Of a stretch of DNA of 64,000 bases, positions 16,887-26,423 are shown one piece after another. Every line of letters starts with the position of its first letter. The first letter of the stretch is position 1. The notes beneath the pieces are model-generated. The model ran no database searches, was not told where the DNA came from, and worked only from the letters and a program-made list of their open reading frames with translations. A program made the translations under genes and the position numbers. The stretch is from Hyphomicrobiales bacterium. Its GTDB lineage: Bacteria > Pseudomonadota > Alphaproteobacteria > Rhizobiales > Beijerinckiaceae. The stretch is taken from the NCBI GenBank assembly GCA_017302635.1, contig JAFLCX010000002.1, positions 1,255,979-1,319,978 on the forward strand, written 5' to 3'.

Positions 16887-19513
16887 TGAGCGCTTCCTTG
16901 CTGCACTATCGTCAAAAATGGTTAACGCTTCGTAGCGCGGGATTTGTCGCGCTGACGAGCCTCGCGATCTCGGCGATGGCCCTCCCCGTCGAGCGGGTTC
17001 AGGCCCAGTCGCTGAACGATCGTCTGGCCGGCTCGAACCCGTCCGGGCAGCGCTCGCGCATGCTCGTTGACGCGCGCGAAATTGTCTATGACCGCGACAA
17101 TGATCGCGTGACCGCTTTGGGTGATGTCCAACTGCATTACCAGGGCAAGGTACTCGAGGCCGACAAGGTCACCTATGACCGCAAATCGAAACGCGTTTAC
17201 GCCGAGGGCAACGCCAAGCTCACCGACACAGACGGCACCAAGACCTATGGCAGCCGCTTCGATCTGACGGACGATTTCCGTGACGGCTTCATCGACAGCC
17301 TGCGTGTCGAGTCGAGCAACCAGACCCGCTTTGCCGCTCCTCGCGCCGAGCGGACGGACGGCGAAACGACGGTCTTCGAACGGGGCACCTTCACGTCATG
17401 CAAGGCTTGCGAAGAAAACCCCGAGCGGCCTCCGCTCTGGCAGGTGAAAGCGGCACGGATCATTCACAGGAACAGCGAGCGGCGCGTCTACTATGAGAAC
17501 GCGACACTTGAATTCTGGGGCATTCCGGTCGCGTATTTTCCGTTCTTCTCGGCGCCGGATCCCACTGTTCGCAACGCATCCGGCATCCTCGCGCCGCGCA
17601 TCATCAGCCGCGAGAAACTCGGGCGCGGATTTGGCTTGCCGCTCTTCTGGTCGATCGCGCCGAATTACGATCTGCTGTTCACGCCGACCTATTTCGGGAA
17701 ACAGGGCCTGCACGCGGATGTGGTCTGGCGGCACCGGCTGCAAACCGGGAGCTACAATATCCGCGTCAACGGCATCAACCAGCAGGCACCGCGTGAATTC
17801 AGCCTTCTTCCTTATGCCGGGGCGGGGCTGCGCCGGTTTCGTGGCTCGATCGAGACGCGCGGCAAATTCTATCTGAACGAAAAGTGGACTGTGGGCTGGG
17901 ACGCCGCCTGGGCGACCGACAAGCACTATTACACCGACTACAAGACCAAGCCGCAATCGCTCTCGCAATTGTTTTATAACGAGCAGATTTCGCAGGTTTA
18001 TCTGCGCGGCCGCGGCCAGCGCAGCTGGTTTGATCTGACCGGCTACCACTTCTACGGGCTGACCTCGCTGGACTGGCAGAAGCAGATCGAGACGGTGGGG
18101 CCGTCCTTCGATTATGATCGGCGCTTCAATCCGGATCAGGTTGGCGGTGAATTGCGCGTCAATTTCAACGGTGCGGCGATCCGGCGTGAAGCGGCCCAGT
18201 TCCAGGCCTTGCCGCTTGTCACGAACCCGACCTATCTGCCCGGCACCTTGCTTTACACCACGACGGCCGGGGGCACCTATCAGCCCTGCGTTTACGGCGT
18301 GAATGGTGTCCGCCTCGGCGCCTACAGGCCCGGTCAGTGCCTTCTGCGCGGGTTTGCGGGCGAATATGTGCGGTCGAGCGTCGATGTTTCCTGGCGTCGT
18401 CAGTTCATCGACCCGATCGGCCAGGAATGGACACCGTTTGTCAGCCTGCGCGCCGATGCTGCCTGGCTGCACCAGAACCTTTCGGGGTTTAACGCGCCCG
18501 ATCCGGCCCAGCAGGGTTTTGTCGGCGCCGGCTACGGCAATGCCAATCAGGCCAATTTCCTCGGCGGGAATGCCGACAATTTCCTGTTCCGGCCGATGCC
18601 GACCGTCGGGGTGGAATACCGCTATCCGTTCATCGCGCTGACAAGCTGGGGCTCTCACCATATCGAGCCGATCGCTCAGCTTGTCGTGCGTCCGAACGAG
18701 ATGCGCATCGGAAAACTGCCGAACGAAGACGCGCAAAGCCTTGTTTTCGATGACAATTCGATTTTCAGTTCCAACCGCTTTTCCGGCTATGATCGCATCG
18801 AGGGCGGCACACGCCTGAACTATGGCGGCCGCTACACGTTCCGGTCGAACGGGGCCTTCTTTGCCTCGCTGCTCGTGGGCCAATCCCGTCAGATGTTCGG
18901 GAGAAACTCATTCGCGGCCTATGATCTTGCCAATACCGGTCGAAATTCCGGCCTAGAAACGCGTCGTTCGGATGTTGTCACGGCGGCGACGATCCAGCCT
19001 TTCGCCAATTTCAGCGTCACGGCGCGTGGCCGTTTCGACGAGAGAACCTACGGGTTGCGCCGGGCCGACATCTCGGCGACGGCGTCGCTCGGTCGGGTAT
19101 CGCTGACCGCAGCCTATTCCCGCATCTCGGCGCAGCCGGAGATTGGCTATCCGTTCCGCCGCGAAGGCCTTCACCTGACGTCATCCGTGCAGTTGCCGTA
19201 CAATTTCTATGTCGCAGGCTCGGTCCTCTATGACATGGATCGCTACCTCACGGACCGTGTCACGGCCGCGACGTTCAACCAGACCTATTCAGGCTCGCCT
19301 TGGCGAGTGGCAGCGACCACGTTCGGTTTTGGATATCGCGACGAATGTACCGACCTGTCGCTCCTTTATTCGCGCTCGATCGATGGCCAGTTGATCAATA
19401 CGGGAGCTGGCCTCCTGCCCAGCAACAAGGTGACCAGCACCTTCATGGTGCGGCTGGTTCTGCGCGAATTGCTTGAAGGCCAGACGACCTACAAGCCGGA
19501 CAAGAAAAGATGA
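16886..19513 (+). CDS. lptD: LPS assembly outer-membrane protein LptD
   Basis: An 875-residue outer-membrane beta-barrel that inserts LPS into the outer leaflet. After a signal sequence (about 1-41, ending VQAQ), the OstA jellyroll domain begins with LVDAREIVYDRDNDRVTALG and continues with repeated strands such as VTYDRKSKRVYAEGNAKL. The remainder is rich in aromatic barrel strands. A CKAC pair near residue 173 and later cysteines could form disulfides as in known LptD, though the pattern differs from E. coli. Start and stop overlap lptG and surA, so the operon is tightly packed. Confidence 0.93.
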   Translation: MSASLLHYRQKWLTLRSAGFVALTSLAISAMALPVERVQAQSLNDRLAGSNPSGQRSRMLVDAREIVYDRDNDRVTALGDVQLHYQGKVLEADKVTYDRKSKRVYAEGNAKLTDTDGTKTYGSRFDLTDDFRDGFIDSLRVESSNQTRFAAPRAERTDGETTVFERGTFTSCKACEENPERPPLWQVKAARIIHRNSERRVYYENATLEFWGIPVAYFPFFSAPDPTVRNASGILAPRIISREKLGRGFGLPLFWSIAPNYDLLFTPTYFGKQGLHADVVWRHRLQTGSYNIRVNGINQQAPREFSLLPYAGAGLRRFRGSIETRGKFYLNEKWTVGWDAAWATDKHYYTDYKTKPQSLSQLFYNEQISQVYLRGRGQRSWFDLTGYHFYGLTSLDWQKQIETVGPSFDYDRRFNPDQVGGELRVNFNGAAIRREAAQFQALPLVTNPTYLPGTLLYTTTAGGTYQPCVYGVNGVRLGAYRPGQCLLRGFAGEYVRSSVDVSWRRQFIDPIGQEWTPFVSLRADAAWLHQNLSGFNAPDPAQQGFVGAGYGNANQANFLGGNADNFLFRPMPTVGVEYRYPFIALTSWGSHHIEPIAQLVVRPNEMRIGKLPNEDAQSLVFDDNSIFSSNRFSGYDRIEGGTRLNYGGRYTFRSNGAFFASLLVGQSRQMFGRNSFAAYDLANTGRNSGLETRRSDVVTAATIQPFANFSVTARGRFDERTYGLRRADISATASLGRVSLTAAYSRISAQPEIGYPFRREGLHLTSSVQLPYNFYVAGSVLYDMDRYLTDRVTAATFNQTYSGSPWRVAATTFGFGYRDECTDLSLLYSRSIDGQLINTGAGLLPSNKVTSTFMVRLVLRELLEGQTTYKPDKKR

Positions 19514-20433
19514 ATATCGCCGCGCTGACCATCCCGATGAAAAGACTGCTCATTCTGGCCATTCTGGCCCTTCCTTTCGCGCTGCCCTCGCCCGCTTCGG
19601 CGCAGGCTGTGCTGGCCATGGTCAACCAGCAGCCCGTAACCAGCTTTGACGTGGCCCAGCGCATGCGGATCGCTCAGCTCACCGAAGGCCGGCGCCTCAG
19701 CCAGCAGGCTGCGTTGCAGGAACTGATTGACGACCGCGTGAAGCTCATTCAGGCCCGCAAGGTCGGCTATCGCGTCACCGAGGAGGGTGTGGACGCTGAA
19801 TATTCGCGCGTTGCGCGCAGTGGTGGGCGAACCAATTCCCAGTTTGAAGCCGCCTTGCGTCAGGCCGGTATCGAGCCCAGGGCCCTGCGCGACAAGATCC
19901 GTGCGGATCTCGCCTGGCAGGTGATCCTTCGCGATCAGGCGCGGAAGGGCGGCGATATCTCGGGCGCGGAACTCGAAACCGCGATCCAGCAGGAAATGAA
20001 GAAGCAGCGCACCATCACGGATTATCAGCTCCAGAGCGTGATCTTCGTGGTGCCGCGCGGCACGAATCCCGGCGAGCGCGAGCGGGCCGCTAATGCAGCG
20101 CGCGCGCGTTTCTCCAGTTGTGAGACTGGATTTGCAGAGCTTCGCACGATGCGCGACGTTGCGGTTCGCCCGTCACAATTTCGCTCCACCGAGGGGATGA
20201 GCGAACAGCTTGTGAAGGTGCTGGATCGCACGCCGGTCGGCAAGCTCACTCCTCCCTTCCGGTCGGAGCAGGGGATCGAGATGGTGGCAGTGTGCGAGCG
20301 CAAGGTGCGCGAGCCCAGTGCCAATCTGCGCAGCGAAGTGACTTCTGCCGTAATGGAGAGGCGCATCACCGAGGTTGCCCGCAAATACCTTCTGGAACTG
20401 CGAAAGACCACCGACATTCGCATGATGCGCTGA
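19510..20433 (+). CDS. surA: SurA-type periplasmic chaperone/peptidyl-prolyl isomerase
   Basis: A 307-residue secreted protein with a signal peptide ending PASAQA near residue 32. The SurA N-terminal domain (about 33-160) includes [21 protein letters not shown] single parvulin-like domain follows (about 165-275) with SVIFVVPRG and the [15 protein letters not shown] end. SurA helps outer-membrane proteins such as LptD fold, which fits its overlap with the lptD stop (ATGA). E. coli SurA has two parvulin domains; the single-domain form is usual in Alphaproteobacteria. A second in-frame ATG at 19537 would give a tidier signal peptide and is possible. Confidence 0.87.
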   Translation: MNIAALTIPMKRLLILAILALPFALPSPASAQAVLAMVNQQPVTSFDVAQRMRIAQLTEGRRLSQQAALQELIDDRVKLIQARKVGYRVTEEGVDAEYSRVARSGGRTNSQFEAALRQAGIEPRALRDKIRADLAWQVILRDQARKGGDISGAELETAIQQEMKKQRTITDYQLQSVIFVVPRGTNPGERERAANAARARFSSCETGFAELRTMRDVAVRPSQFRSTEGMSEQLVKVLDRTPVGKLTPPFRSEQGIEMVAVCERKVREPSANLRSEVTSAVMERRITEVARKYLLELRKTTDIRMMR

Positions 20434-20434
20434 C

Positions 20435-21280
20435 ATGATTGCCGATGGCCTGCCGCCCTTGCGCGAGGTGATCCGCGCGCACGGGCTCGAAGCTCTGAAG
20501 AGCCTCGGCCAGAATTTCCTGCTCGATTTCAACATTACCGCAAAGATTGCCCGGCATGCCGGGCCTCTCGAAGGCGTCACCGTGATCGAAGTTGGGCCCG
20601 GACCGGGAGGCCTGACGCGCGCCCTGCTGGCGGCCGGCGCACGACGCGTCATCGCGATTGAACGCGATACCCGTTGCATTGCCGCCTTGCGCGAGATCGA
20701 GGCACGCTATCCCGACCAGCTCACGCTGATCGAGGGCGATGCCCTGAAGATTGATTTCGCGGCCCTCGCGCCCGGCGAGCGCGTTCGGATCGTCTCGAAC
20801 CTTCCCTACAATATCGGGACAGAGCTCCTGATCGGCTGGCTGCGCACGATGCCCTGGCCGCCGTTCTTTGAAAGCCTCACATTGATGTTCCAGCGCGAAG
20901 TCGCGAGGAGGATTGTCGCGACCCCTGCTCAGGTATCGGATTATGGCCGGCTTGGAATTCTCGCGGGCTGGCGGACACAGGCCCGGATCGAGTTCGATTT
21001 GCCGCCATCGGCCTTCACGCCCCCGCCGAAGGTAACGTCCAGTGTGGTAACACTCGTGCCGCGTACCAACCCCCTGCCCTGTCGGCTCGAAACGCTCGAA
21101 CGCGTGACGGCAGCAGCCTTCAACCAGCGCAGGAAGATGTTGCGCCAGAGCCTGAAATCGCTTTCCGGTTCGGAGATGATGCTCAATCGGGCCGGCATAG
21201 AGCCTACCGCACGCCCGGAGACATTGCCGGTCGAGGCCTTTGTGGCGCTGGCGAACGCCTTTGATCAGCTCTCGGGCTGA
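20435..21280 (+). CDS. rsmA: 16S rRNA dimethyladenosine transferase
   Basis: KsgA/RsmA dimethylates two adjacent adenosines near the 3' end of 16S rRNA. The 281-residue protein starts with the family's [15 protein letters not shown], has the SAM-binding [16 protein letters not shown], and the catalytic NLPYNIGT motif. It begins one base after the surA stop. In many relatives pdxA sits between surA and rsmA; here it is absent. The last 16 bases overlap the antiparallel gmk gene. Confidence 0.96.
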   Translation: MIADGLPPLREVIRAHGLEALKSLGQNFLLDFNITAKIARHAGPLEGVTVIEVGPGPGGLTRALLAAGARRVIAIERDTRCIAALREIEARYPDQLTLIEGDALKIDFAALAPGERVRIVSNLPYNIGTELLIGWLRTMPWPPFFESLTLMFQREVARRIVATPAQVSDYGRLGILAGWRTQARIEFDLPPSAFTPPPKVTSSVVTLVPRTNPLPCRLETLERVTAAAFNQRRKMLRQSLKSLSGSEMMLNRAGIEPTARPETLPVEAFVALANAFDQLSG

Positions 21281-21942
21281 GCCAGAACCGCCGCGAGATC
21301 AGCCTGCAACACGGCCATCCGATCCGAAAGTGCCGGGTTGCGCACCCGCTTGAGGCGCTCCGCTTCCAGAATTCCGGTGAGTTGCTGGAAACAGGCGTTG
21401 AGGTCATCGTTCACCAGCACGTAATCGTAATCCTGCCAGGCCGCGAGTTCCTTCTCGGCCGTGTGCAGACGGCGGCGGATGACAGCTTCCGAATCCTCCG
21501 CACGGCGCTTCAGGCGGTCCTGTAACTCGGCGATCGAGGGGGGAAGAATGAACACACTCACCACGTCTTCGCGCATCGAGCGATAAAGCTGGAGCGTGCC
21601 CTGCACGTCGATATCGAACAGCACATCCTTGCCGGAAGCGAGCGCCTGTTCCACCGGCTTGCGCGGAGTTGCATAGAAATTGCCGTGCACTTCGGCCCAT
21701 TCGAGCAATTCGCCACGCTCCCGCATGCTTTCAAAGCCGGCAATGTCGCGGAAATGGTAGTGGACTCCATCCACCTCGCTCGAACGCCTCGGGCGCGTGG
21801 TCACTGAGACGGACAGCACGATCTGCTGAGTAGTCTCACGATCCCGATCAAGCAATGACCGCGACAGGGCCGATTTGCCCGCGCCGGAGGGCGAGGATAT
21901 CACCAGCATCACGCCGCGGCGGGCGATTTCGGCAGCGGCCAT
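21265..21942 (-). CDS. gmk: Guanylate kinase
   Basis: Phosphorylates GMP to GDP. The 225-residue protein has the P-loop [13 protein letters not shown] near residue 20, the GMP-binding [21 protein letters not shown] and the [10 protein letters not shown] segment near the C-terminus. The ATG at 21942 is used; a TTG at 21954 overlapping the mltG stop is an alternative. In many Alphaproteobacteria yicC lies between mltG and gmk, but here mltG ends right at gmk. Confidence 0.95.
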   Translation of the reverse strand: MAAAEIARRGVMLVISSPSGAGKSALSRSLLDRDRETTQQIVLSVSVTTRPRRSSEVDGVHYHFRDIAGFESMRERGELLEWAEVHGNFYATPRKPVEQALASGKDVLFDIDVQGTLQLYRSMREDVVSVFILPPSIAELQDRLKRRAEDSEAVIRRRLHTAEKELAAWQDYDYVLVNDDLNACFQQLTGILEAERLKRVRNPALSDRMAVLQADLAAVLAQPES

Positions 21943-21950
21943 GAACGGTC

Positions 21951-23414
21951 TCAATTCAGACGGGGAATGACCTTCGGTGTCGAAAGGTCGTAGGAGCGGT
22001 CCTGCAACGGATCAGCCGGGCCGGTTCGCGGAGCCGGGATGGACCCGACAGCCTCACGCTGAGCCGGCGGCTGCAACGGATTGTTCCCATCCGGGCGGCG
22101 CGCTGGCTGGGCAAAGCCGCTCGCAGAAGGGGTAAGGCCGGCTGCGGGGGGTGCGATGGGTGCTGGCAAAGGCGCCTGCGTGCGATCGCCGATCGAGGGC
22201 GAGGCAGCTGGCGCACCCGGAACCGGTTGAAGCCCTGGCGTCGTCGGCTGTGCATTGCGCTGGGCCTCAATCTGCCGCCAGCGGGCGACATTGCGGTTAT
22301 GCTGGTCGAGCGTTTCGGCGAAGGCGTGGCCACCCGTGCCATCCGCCACGAAGTATATGTCGCGCGTACGGGATGGATTGGCGGTTGCCTCCATCGCGGC
22401 ACGCCCCGGATTGGCGATCGGCCCCGGCGGCAGGGCCGGGATCGTATAGGTGTTGTAGGGCGTCGGGCGATCGATATCCGCACGGCTGATGGGGCGACCC
22501 AGAGTGCCCTTGCCGCCAACAATCCCGTAGATGATCGTCGGGTCGGATTGCAGGCGCATCTTCTTCTCGAGCCGGTTGAAGAACACCGAGGCAACGCGCG
22601 GGCGCTCGTCGGCACGCCCGGTTTCCTTCTCGACGATGGAAGCAAGGGTCACGAGTTCGCGCGGCGAACGCAGGGGCAGATCCTTGGCGCGCCGGTTCCA
22701 GACATCGTTGAGCACGCGCCGCTGTTCAGCGGCCATACGCGAGAGCAGCGCCTCGCGGCTGGTTCCGCGGTTGATGCGGTAAGTGTCAGGCAACAACGAG
22801 CCTTCCTGCGGGATCGAGGTGATCTCGCCGGTCAGCAGGTCATTTTCGCGGATACGCTCGACAATCTGCTCGCTGGTCAGGCCTTCAGGGATGGTGATGG
22901 CGTGCTGGATCGAGCGCCCGGAGGTGATCGTTTCGATCACTTCGGTCATCGTGGAGGCCTGCTTGAAAAGATATTCTCCGCTTTTTGCGCGGCGATTGGC
23001 GCCGTCCGAGCCAAATTTCGAGGTGATATCGCGCCACAAAAGCGCTGCCCAGAGGAAGCTCGGGCGATTGATCACGCCCTCGCGGTTGAGCGTTTCAACG
23101 ATATCCTCGGTGGTTGCGCCGCGCTCGATGATCACGACCTTGTCGGTCGTGAGGGGGCCGCGAACGGCAAATTCCCGATTGGCAACGGCGACAAGCGCGA
23201 AAACGCCCGCCAGCAGAAAGACGGCCGCCGTGAGCATGCCCGAGAACAGCGAGGAAAGCCCGGCGCGACGCTTCTTCTTCGTGGGCGGCGGCGGTGCCGC
23301 CTCGGCCTTGACGGCCTCGCCAGCGCCAGGGCGCGCGCGCTTGCGCGTGAACCAGCCGGCCTTTTCGGCCTCCGGTTTGGCCTTTGCGGCGTTGGGGTCG
23401 GGCGTGCCCGTCAT
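21951..23414 (-). CDS. mltG: Endolytic murein transglycosylase MltG
   Basis: A 487-residue inner-membrane protein of the YceG family that cuts nascent peptidoglycan and may end glycan strand growth. A basic cytoplasmic N-terminus with a KKKRR patch precedes one transmembrane helix (about 57-80). The periplasmic part has a LysM-like subdomain and the catalytic region LASIVEKETGRADERPRVASVF, where the glutamate in VEKE is the expected catalytic residue. About the last 100 residues are a proline- and alanine-rich tail, unusual in length for the family. It lies downstream of fabF on the same strand. Confidence 0.93.
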   Translation of the reverse strand: MTGTPDPNAAKAKPEAEKAGWFTRKRARPGAGEAVKAEAAPPPPTKKKRRAGLSSLFSGMLTAAVFLLAGVFALVAVANREFAVRGPLTTDKVVIIERGATTEDIVETLNREGVINRPSFLWAALLWRDITSKFGSDGANRRAKSGEYLFKQASTMTEVIETITSGRSIQHAITIPEGLTSEQIVERIRENDLLTGEITSIPQEGSLLPDTYRINRGTSREALLSRMAAEQRRVLNDVWNRRAKDLPLRSPRELVTLASIVEKETGRADERPRVASVFFNRLEKKMRLQSDPTIIYGIVGGKGTLGRPISRADIDRPTPYNTYTIPALPPGPIANPGRAAMEATANPSRTRDIYFVADGTGGHAFAETLDQHNRNVARWRQIEAQRNAQPTTPGLQPVPGAPAASPSIGDRTQAPLPAPIAPPAAGLTPSASGFAQPARRPDGNNPLQPPAQREAVGSIPAPRTGPADPLQDRSYDLSTPKVIPRLN

Positions 23415-23525
23415 CAGGCTCTCACTCGCATCACGGAAAAGACAGCAGCCGCACTTCTTCCCGCAGGAATATGGCGAAAGCGGGAATCAACCGCCGACGG
23501 CATGAAGGAACCGCCTGCCAATGCA

Positions 23526-24791
23526 TCAAGCAACATGGCGACGCAACACCAGCGAGGCATTGGTGCCGCCAAAGCCGAAGGAATTCGACAGGGCCACGTT
23601 GATCTCGCGCTTCTTCGCGACATGCGGCACGAGATCGATGGGAGTTTCGACGGAGGGGTTGTCGAGATTGATGGTCGGCGGTGCGATCTGATCGCGAATG
23701 GCGAGGATCGAGAAGATGGCTTCGACCGCCCCCGCCGCGCCGAGAAGATGCCCGATCGCCGATTTGGTGGACGACATCGACACGCGACCAGCCTGATTGC
23801 CTAGCAGGCGCTCGGCCGCGCGCAATTCGATCTCGTCACCCAGAGGTGTCGAGGTGCCATGCGAATTGATGTAATCGACCTCACCGGCACTGAGCCCGGC
23901 GCGCTTCAGCGCCGCCTGCATGCAGCGGAAGGCGCCATCGCCATCCTCGCTCGGCGATGTGATGTGATAGGCATCGCCCGACATGCCATAACCCACGATT
24001 TCGGCGTAGATTTTCGCACCGCGCCGCAGGGCGTGCTCTCGTTCTTCCAGCACCACCACACCTGCCCCCTCGCCCATCACGAAGCCATCGCGATCCTTGT
24101 CATACGGGCGCGAGGCGCGGGTGGGATCATCATTGAAGGCGGTGGAAAGCGCGCGACAGGCCGCAAAACCGGCCAGGGAAATCCGCGAGACGGGAGATTC
24201 GGCCCCACCCGCGAGCATCACGTCGGCATCACCCAGAGCGACCATGCGCGCACCATCACCAATGGCATGCGCTCCGGTGGAGCAGGCCGTGACAACCGAA
24301 TGGTTCGGCCCCTTGAGGCCATGCGCGATCGAGACATAGCCCGAGGCCAGATTGATCAGGCGTCCCGGAATGAAGAACGGAGAAATCCGGCGCGGGCCCT
24401 TTTCCTGCAGCAGAACAGCCGTTTCGCTGATGCCTTCGATACCACCGATGCCGGAGCCGATGATCACGCCGGTCGTGTTCTGCTGTTCGGGTGTGGACGG
24501 GTGCCACTCGGCGTCGTCGAGCGCCTGTTTGGCCGCCGCCATCGCGTAGATGATGAAGGTATCCACGCGCCGCTGGTCGCGGGCATCCATCCAGTCATCG
24601 GGGTTGAACTCACCCGGGCCGGAGCCACGCGGGATCATGCAGGCGATGCGCGAGGGGAGATCATCGACCTGGAAGTGCTCGACCTTGCGGGCGGCACTCC
24701 GGCCCGCAAGAACCTTTTCCCAAGAGGGAGCGACGCCGCAACCATGCGGAGTCACCATACCCAGCCCTGTGACGACGACCCGACGCAGCAT
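23526..24791 (-). CDS. fabF: Beta-ketoacyl-ACP synthase II
   Basis: Condenses malonyl-ACP with acyl-ACP during fatty-acid elongation. The 421-residue protein has the Cys-His-His triad of the family: the cysteine in VTACSTGAHAIGDG, the first histidine in NSHGTSTPLGD, and the second in KSAIGHLLGAAG. The ATG at 24791 gives the standard start MLRRVVVTGLGMVTP; a TTG five codons earlier is less likely. acpP lies 24 bases upstream, and the order acpP-fabF is the usual one. Confidence 0.96.
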   Translation of the reverse strand: MLRRVVVTGLGMVTPHGCGVAPSWEKVLAGRSAARKVEHFQVDDLPSRIACMIPRGSGPGEFNPDDWMDARDQRRVDTFIIYAMAAAKQALDDAEWHPSTPEQQNTTGVIIGSGIGGIEGISETAVLLQEKGPRRISPFFIPGRLINLASGYVSIAHGLKGPNHSVVTACSTGAHAIGDGARMVALGDADVMLAGGAESPVSRISLAGFAACRALSTAFNDDPTRASRPYDKDRDGFVMGEGAGVVVLEEREHALRRGAKIYAEIVGYGMSGDAYHITSPSEDGDGAFRCMQAALKRAGLSAGEVDYINSHGTSTPLGDEIELRAAERLLGNQAGRVSMSSTKSAIGHLLGAAGAVEAIFSILAIRDQIAPPTINLDNPSVETPIDLVPHVAKKREINVALSNSFGFGGTNASLVLRRHVA

Positions 24792-24815
24792 CGTTTTCGA
24801 CGTCAAGACAGCAGC

Positions 24816-25052
24816 TTACGCCGCGTTCTTCTCAAGGAACTTCACGGCGTCGCCGACCGTCTGGATCGTTTCGGCGGCGTCATCCGGGATTTCAACGCCG
24901 AATTCTTCCTCGAACGCCATGACGAGCTCGACCGTGTCGAGGCTGTCCGCGCCGAGATCGTCGATGAAGTTGGCACCTTCGACAACCTTGTCCGCATCGA
25001 CGCTGAGATGCTCGATGACGATCTTTTTCACGCGCTCGGCAACATCGCTCAT
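24816..25052 (-). CDS. acpP: Acyl carrier protein
   Basis: A 78-residue carrier for fatty-acid intermediates. The phosphopantetheine attachment serine is S37 in the motif [12 protein letters not shown]. The protein is acidic throughout and of standard length. It lies between fabG (131 bases upstream) and fabF; this larger spacer may hold its own promoter, consistent with the high expression usual for acpP. Confidence 0.98.
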   Translation of the reverse strand: MSDVAERVKKIVIEHLSVDADKVVEGANFIDDLGADSLDTVELVMAFEEEFGVEIPDDAAETIQTVGDAVKFLEKNAA

Positions 25053-25183
25053 GGCTTACCCTTCTCTGTTCTAAAAGCCCCCGTGCGCACGCACCCGCTT
25101 TTTGGGGTAAGCGCGTCGCAACCGGGAATTCCCTTTCAACAGTGAGGCGCGAATGTCAACGTGCGCCGCACCCAAAAACGCGC

Positions 25184-25921
25184 TCAGATGCGCGCCATAC
25201 CGCCATTCACGTGCAGGGTCTGGCCGTTGACATAGGCCGCCTCGACGCTTGCGAGATAGGCCACGGCGCTCGCGATCTCCGCACCCGTGCCCATGCGCCC
25301 CGCCGGAATCGAGCCCATGATGGCCTCGCGCTGCTTCTCGTTCAGCGCATCGGTCATGGCACTTTCGATGAAGCCGGGTGCCACGCAATTGACGGTGATT
25401 CCCCGGCTCGCGACCTCAGCCGCGAGGCTCTTGGTCATGCCGATCATGCCGGCCTTGGCGGCGCAGTAATTGGCCTGTCCGGGATTGCCCGTGACGCCCA
25501 CCACGCTCGTGATGCCGATGATGCGGCCGAACCGGCGCTTCATCATGCCCTTCACGGCCGAGCGCGCGAGGATGAAGGACGAGGTGAGGTTCACCGCGAG
25601 AACCTGATCCCATTCCTCGTCCTTCATGCGCATGAAGAGGTTGTCGCGCGTGATGCCCGCATTGTTGACGAGGATATCGAGGCCGCCCATCGCCTTCTCG
25701 GCTTCCGGCACCAGCGCTTCCACCGAAGCGCGATCGGAAAGGTTGGCGGTGACAATGTGCGCGCGCTCGCCGAGCTTCGCAGCAACAGCCTCCAGCGCTT
25801 CGCGCCGCGTGCCCGAGAGGCACACGGTCGCGCCCTGAGCGTGCAACGCTTCGGCAATCGAGGAGCCGATACCGCCCGAAGCGCCGGTGACGAGGGCGAA
25901 TTTGCCGGTGAGTGAGAACAT
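25184..25921 (-). CDS. fabG: 3-oxoacyl-ACP reductase
   Basis: NADPH-dependent reduction of 3-ketoacyl-ACP. The 245-residue short-chain dehydrogenase has the cofactor motif TGASGGIG near residue 12, NNAG in the middle, and the Ser-Tyr-Lys catalytic set in TSVVGVTGNPGQANYCAAK. The C-terminal PGFIESAMTDALNEKQRE region is typical of FabG. The ATG at 25921 follows AAAGG. Position between fabD and acpP confirms the role. Confidence 0.96.
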   Translation of the reverse strand: MFSLTGKFALVTGASGGIGSSIAEALHAQGATVCLSGTRREALEAVAAKLGERAHIVTANLSDRASVEALVPEAEKAMGGLDILVNNAGITRDNLFMRMKDEEWDQVLAVNLTSSFILARSAVKGMMKRRFGRIIGITSVVGVTGNPGQANYCAAKAGMIGMTKSLAAEVASRGITVNCVAPGFIESAMTDALNEKQREAIMGSIPAGRMGTGAEIASAVAYLASVEAAYVNGQTLHVNGGMARI

Positions 25922-25931
25922 GGGAGGCCTT

Positions 25932-26423
25932 TCAGGTTGTTCTAGCGTTGAACGCATCGAGTGCCGCCTGCGCCTTGCGTTGCAGATCGCGCATCCGGAT
26001 GCCGTAGGGCTCGGTCAGTACCGGATTATCCGAAGATTTCCAGTACGATTGGCCAGTGTTTTTCCTGAGCTTGATGACAAGCGCATCCTTGGCCTGCGAG
26101 GCGGGGTGATGTTCGAAAGCCTCGATTTCGGCGAAGGTGATCGCGCGCAACTTGGCGTCAGAGAGGGTGTTGAAAGCGACGCTCTCCGGCCTGATCTCGA
26201 AACGAACGACCTTCCGCCAGTGCAGCAACTCGTAGACGAGAAGCCCGCCGGTGAGCAGGTTCACCAGCACCCAGCTCATCAGCGCGCCCGGCACGGTGTT
26301 CCGGGCGTAGTGGGTGATGATCCACGGCAGGACAACAGAGGTGAGAATGAAAAACAGCAGGTTGAAGATCGGAAACCCGATCCGCCGCTCATGCACCCCG
26401 GTGCTTCCTGCCTCTGTGCTCAC
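25932..26423 (-). CDS. Predicted inner-membrane protein of unknown function
   Basis: A 163-residue protein I do not recognise. Two transmembrane helices (about 18-38 and 48-65) precede a soluble part of about 95 residues with alternating hydrophobic strands (VRFEIRPESVAFNTL, ITFAEIEAFEHH), which resembles a PH-like membrane-protein domain; that is a guess. The GTG at 26423 is chosen because it overlaps the fabD stop as GTGA. It is embedded between fabD and fabG, so it is cotranscribed with fatty-acid genes. Confidence 0.7.
   Translation of the reverse strand: MSTEAGSTGVHERRIGFPIFNLLFFILTSVVLPWIITHYARNTVPGALMSWVLVNLLTGGLLVYELLHWRKVVRFEIRPESVAFNTLSDAKLRAITFAEIEAFEHHPASQAKDALVIKLRKNTGQSYWKSSDNPVLTEPYGIRMRDLQRKAQAALDAFNARTT

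Noticed and set aside
17396..18883. A 495-residue minus-strand frame inside lptD
   Set aside because: Antisense shadow; lptD is coupled to genes on both sides and has a full beta-barrel pattern.
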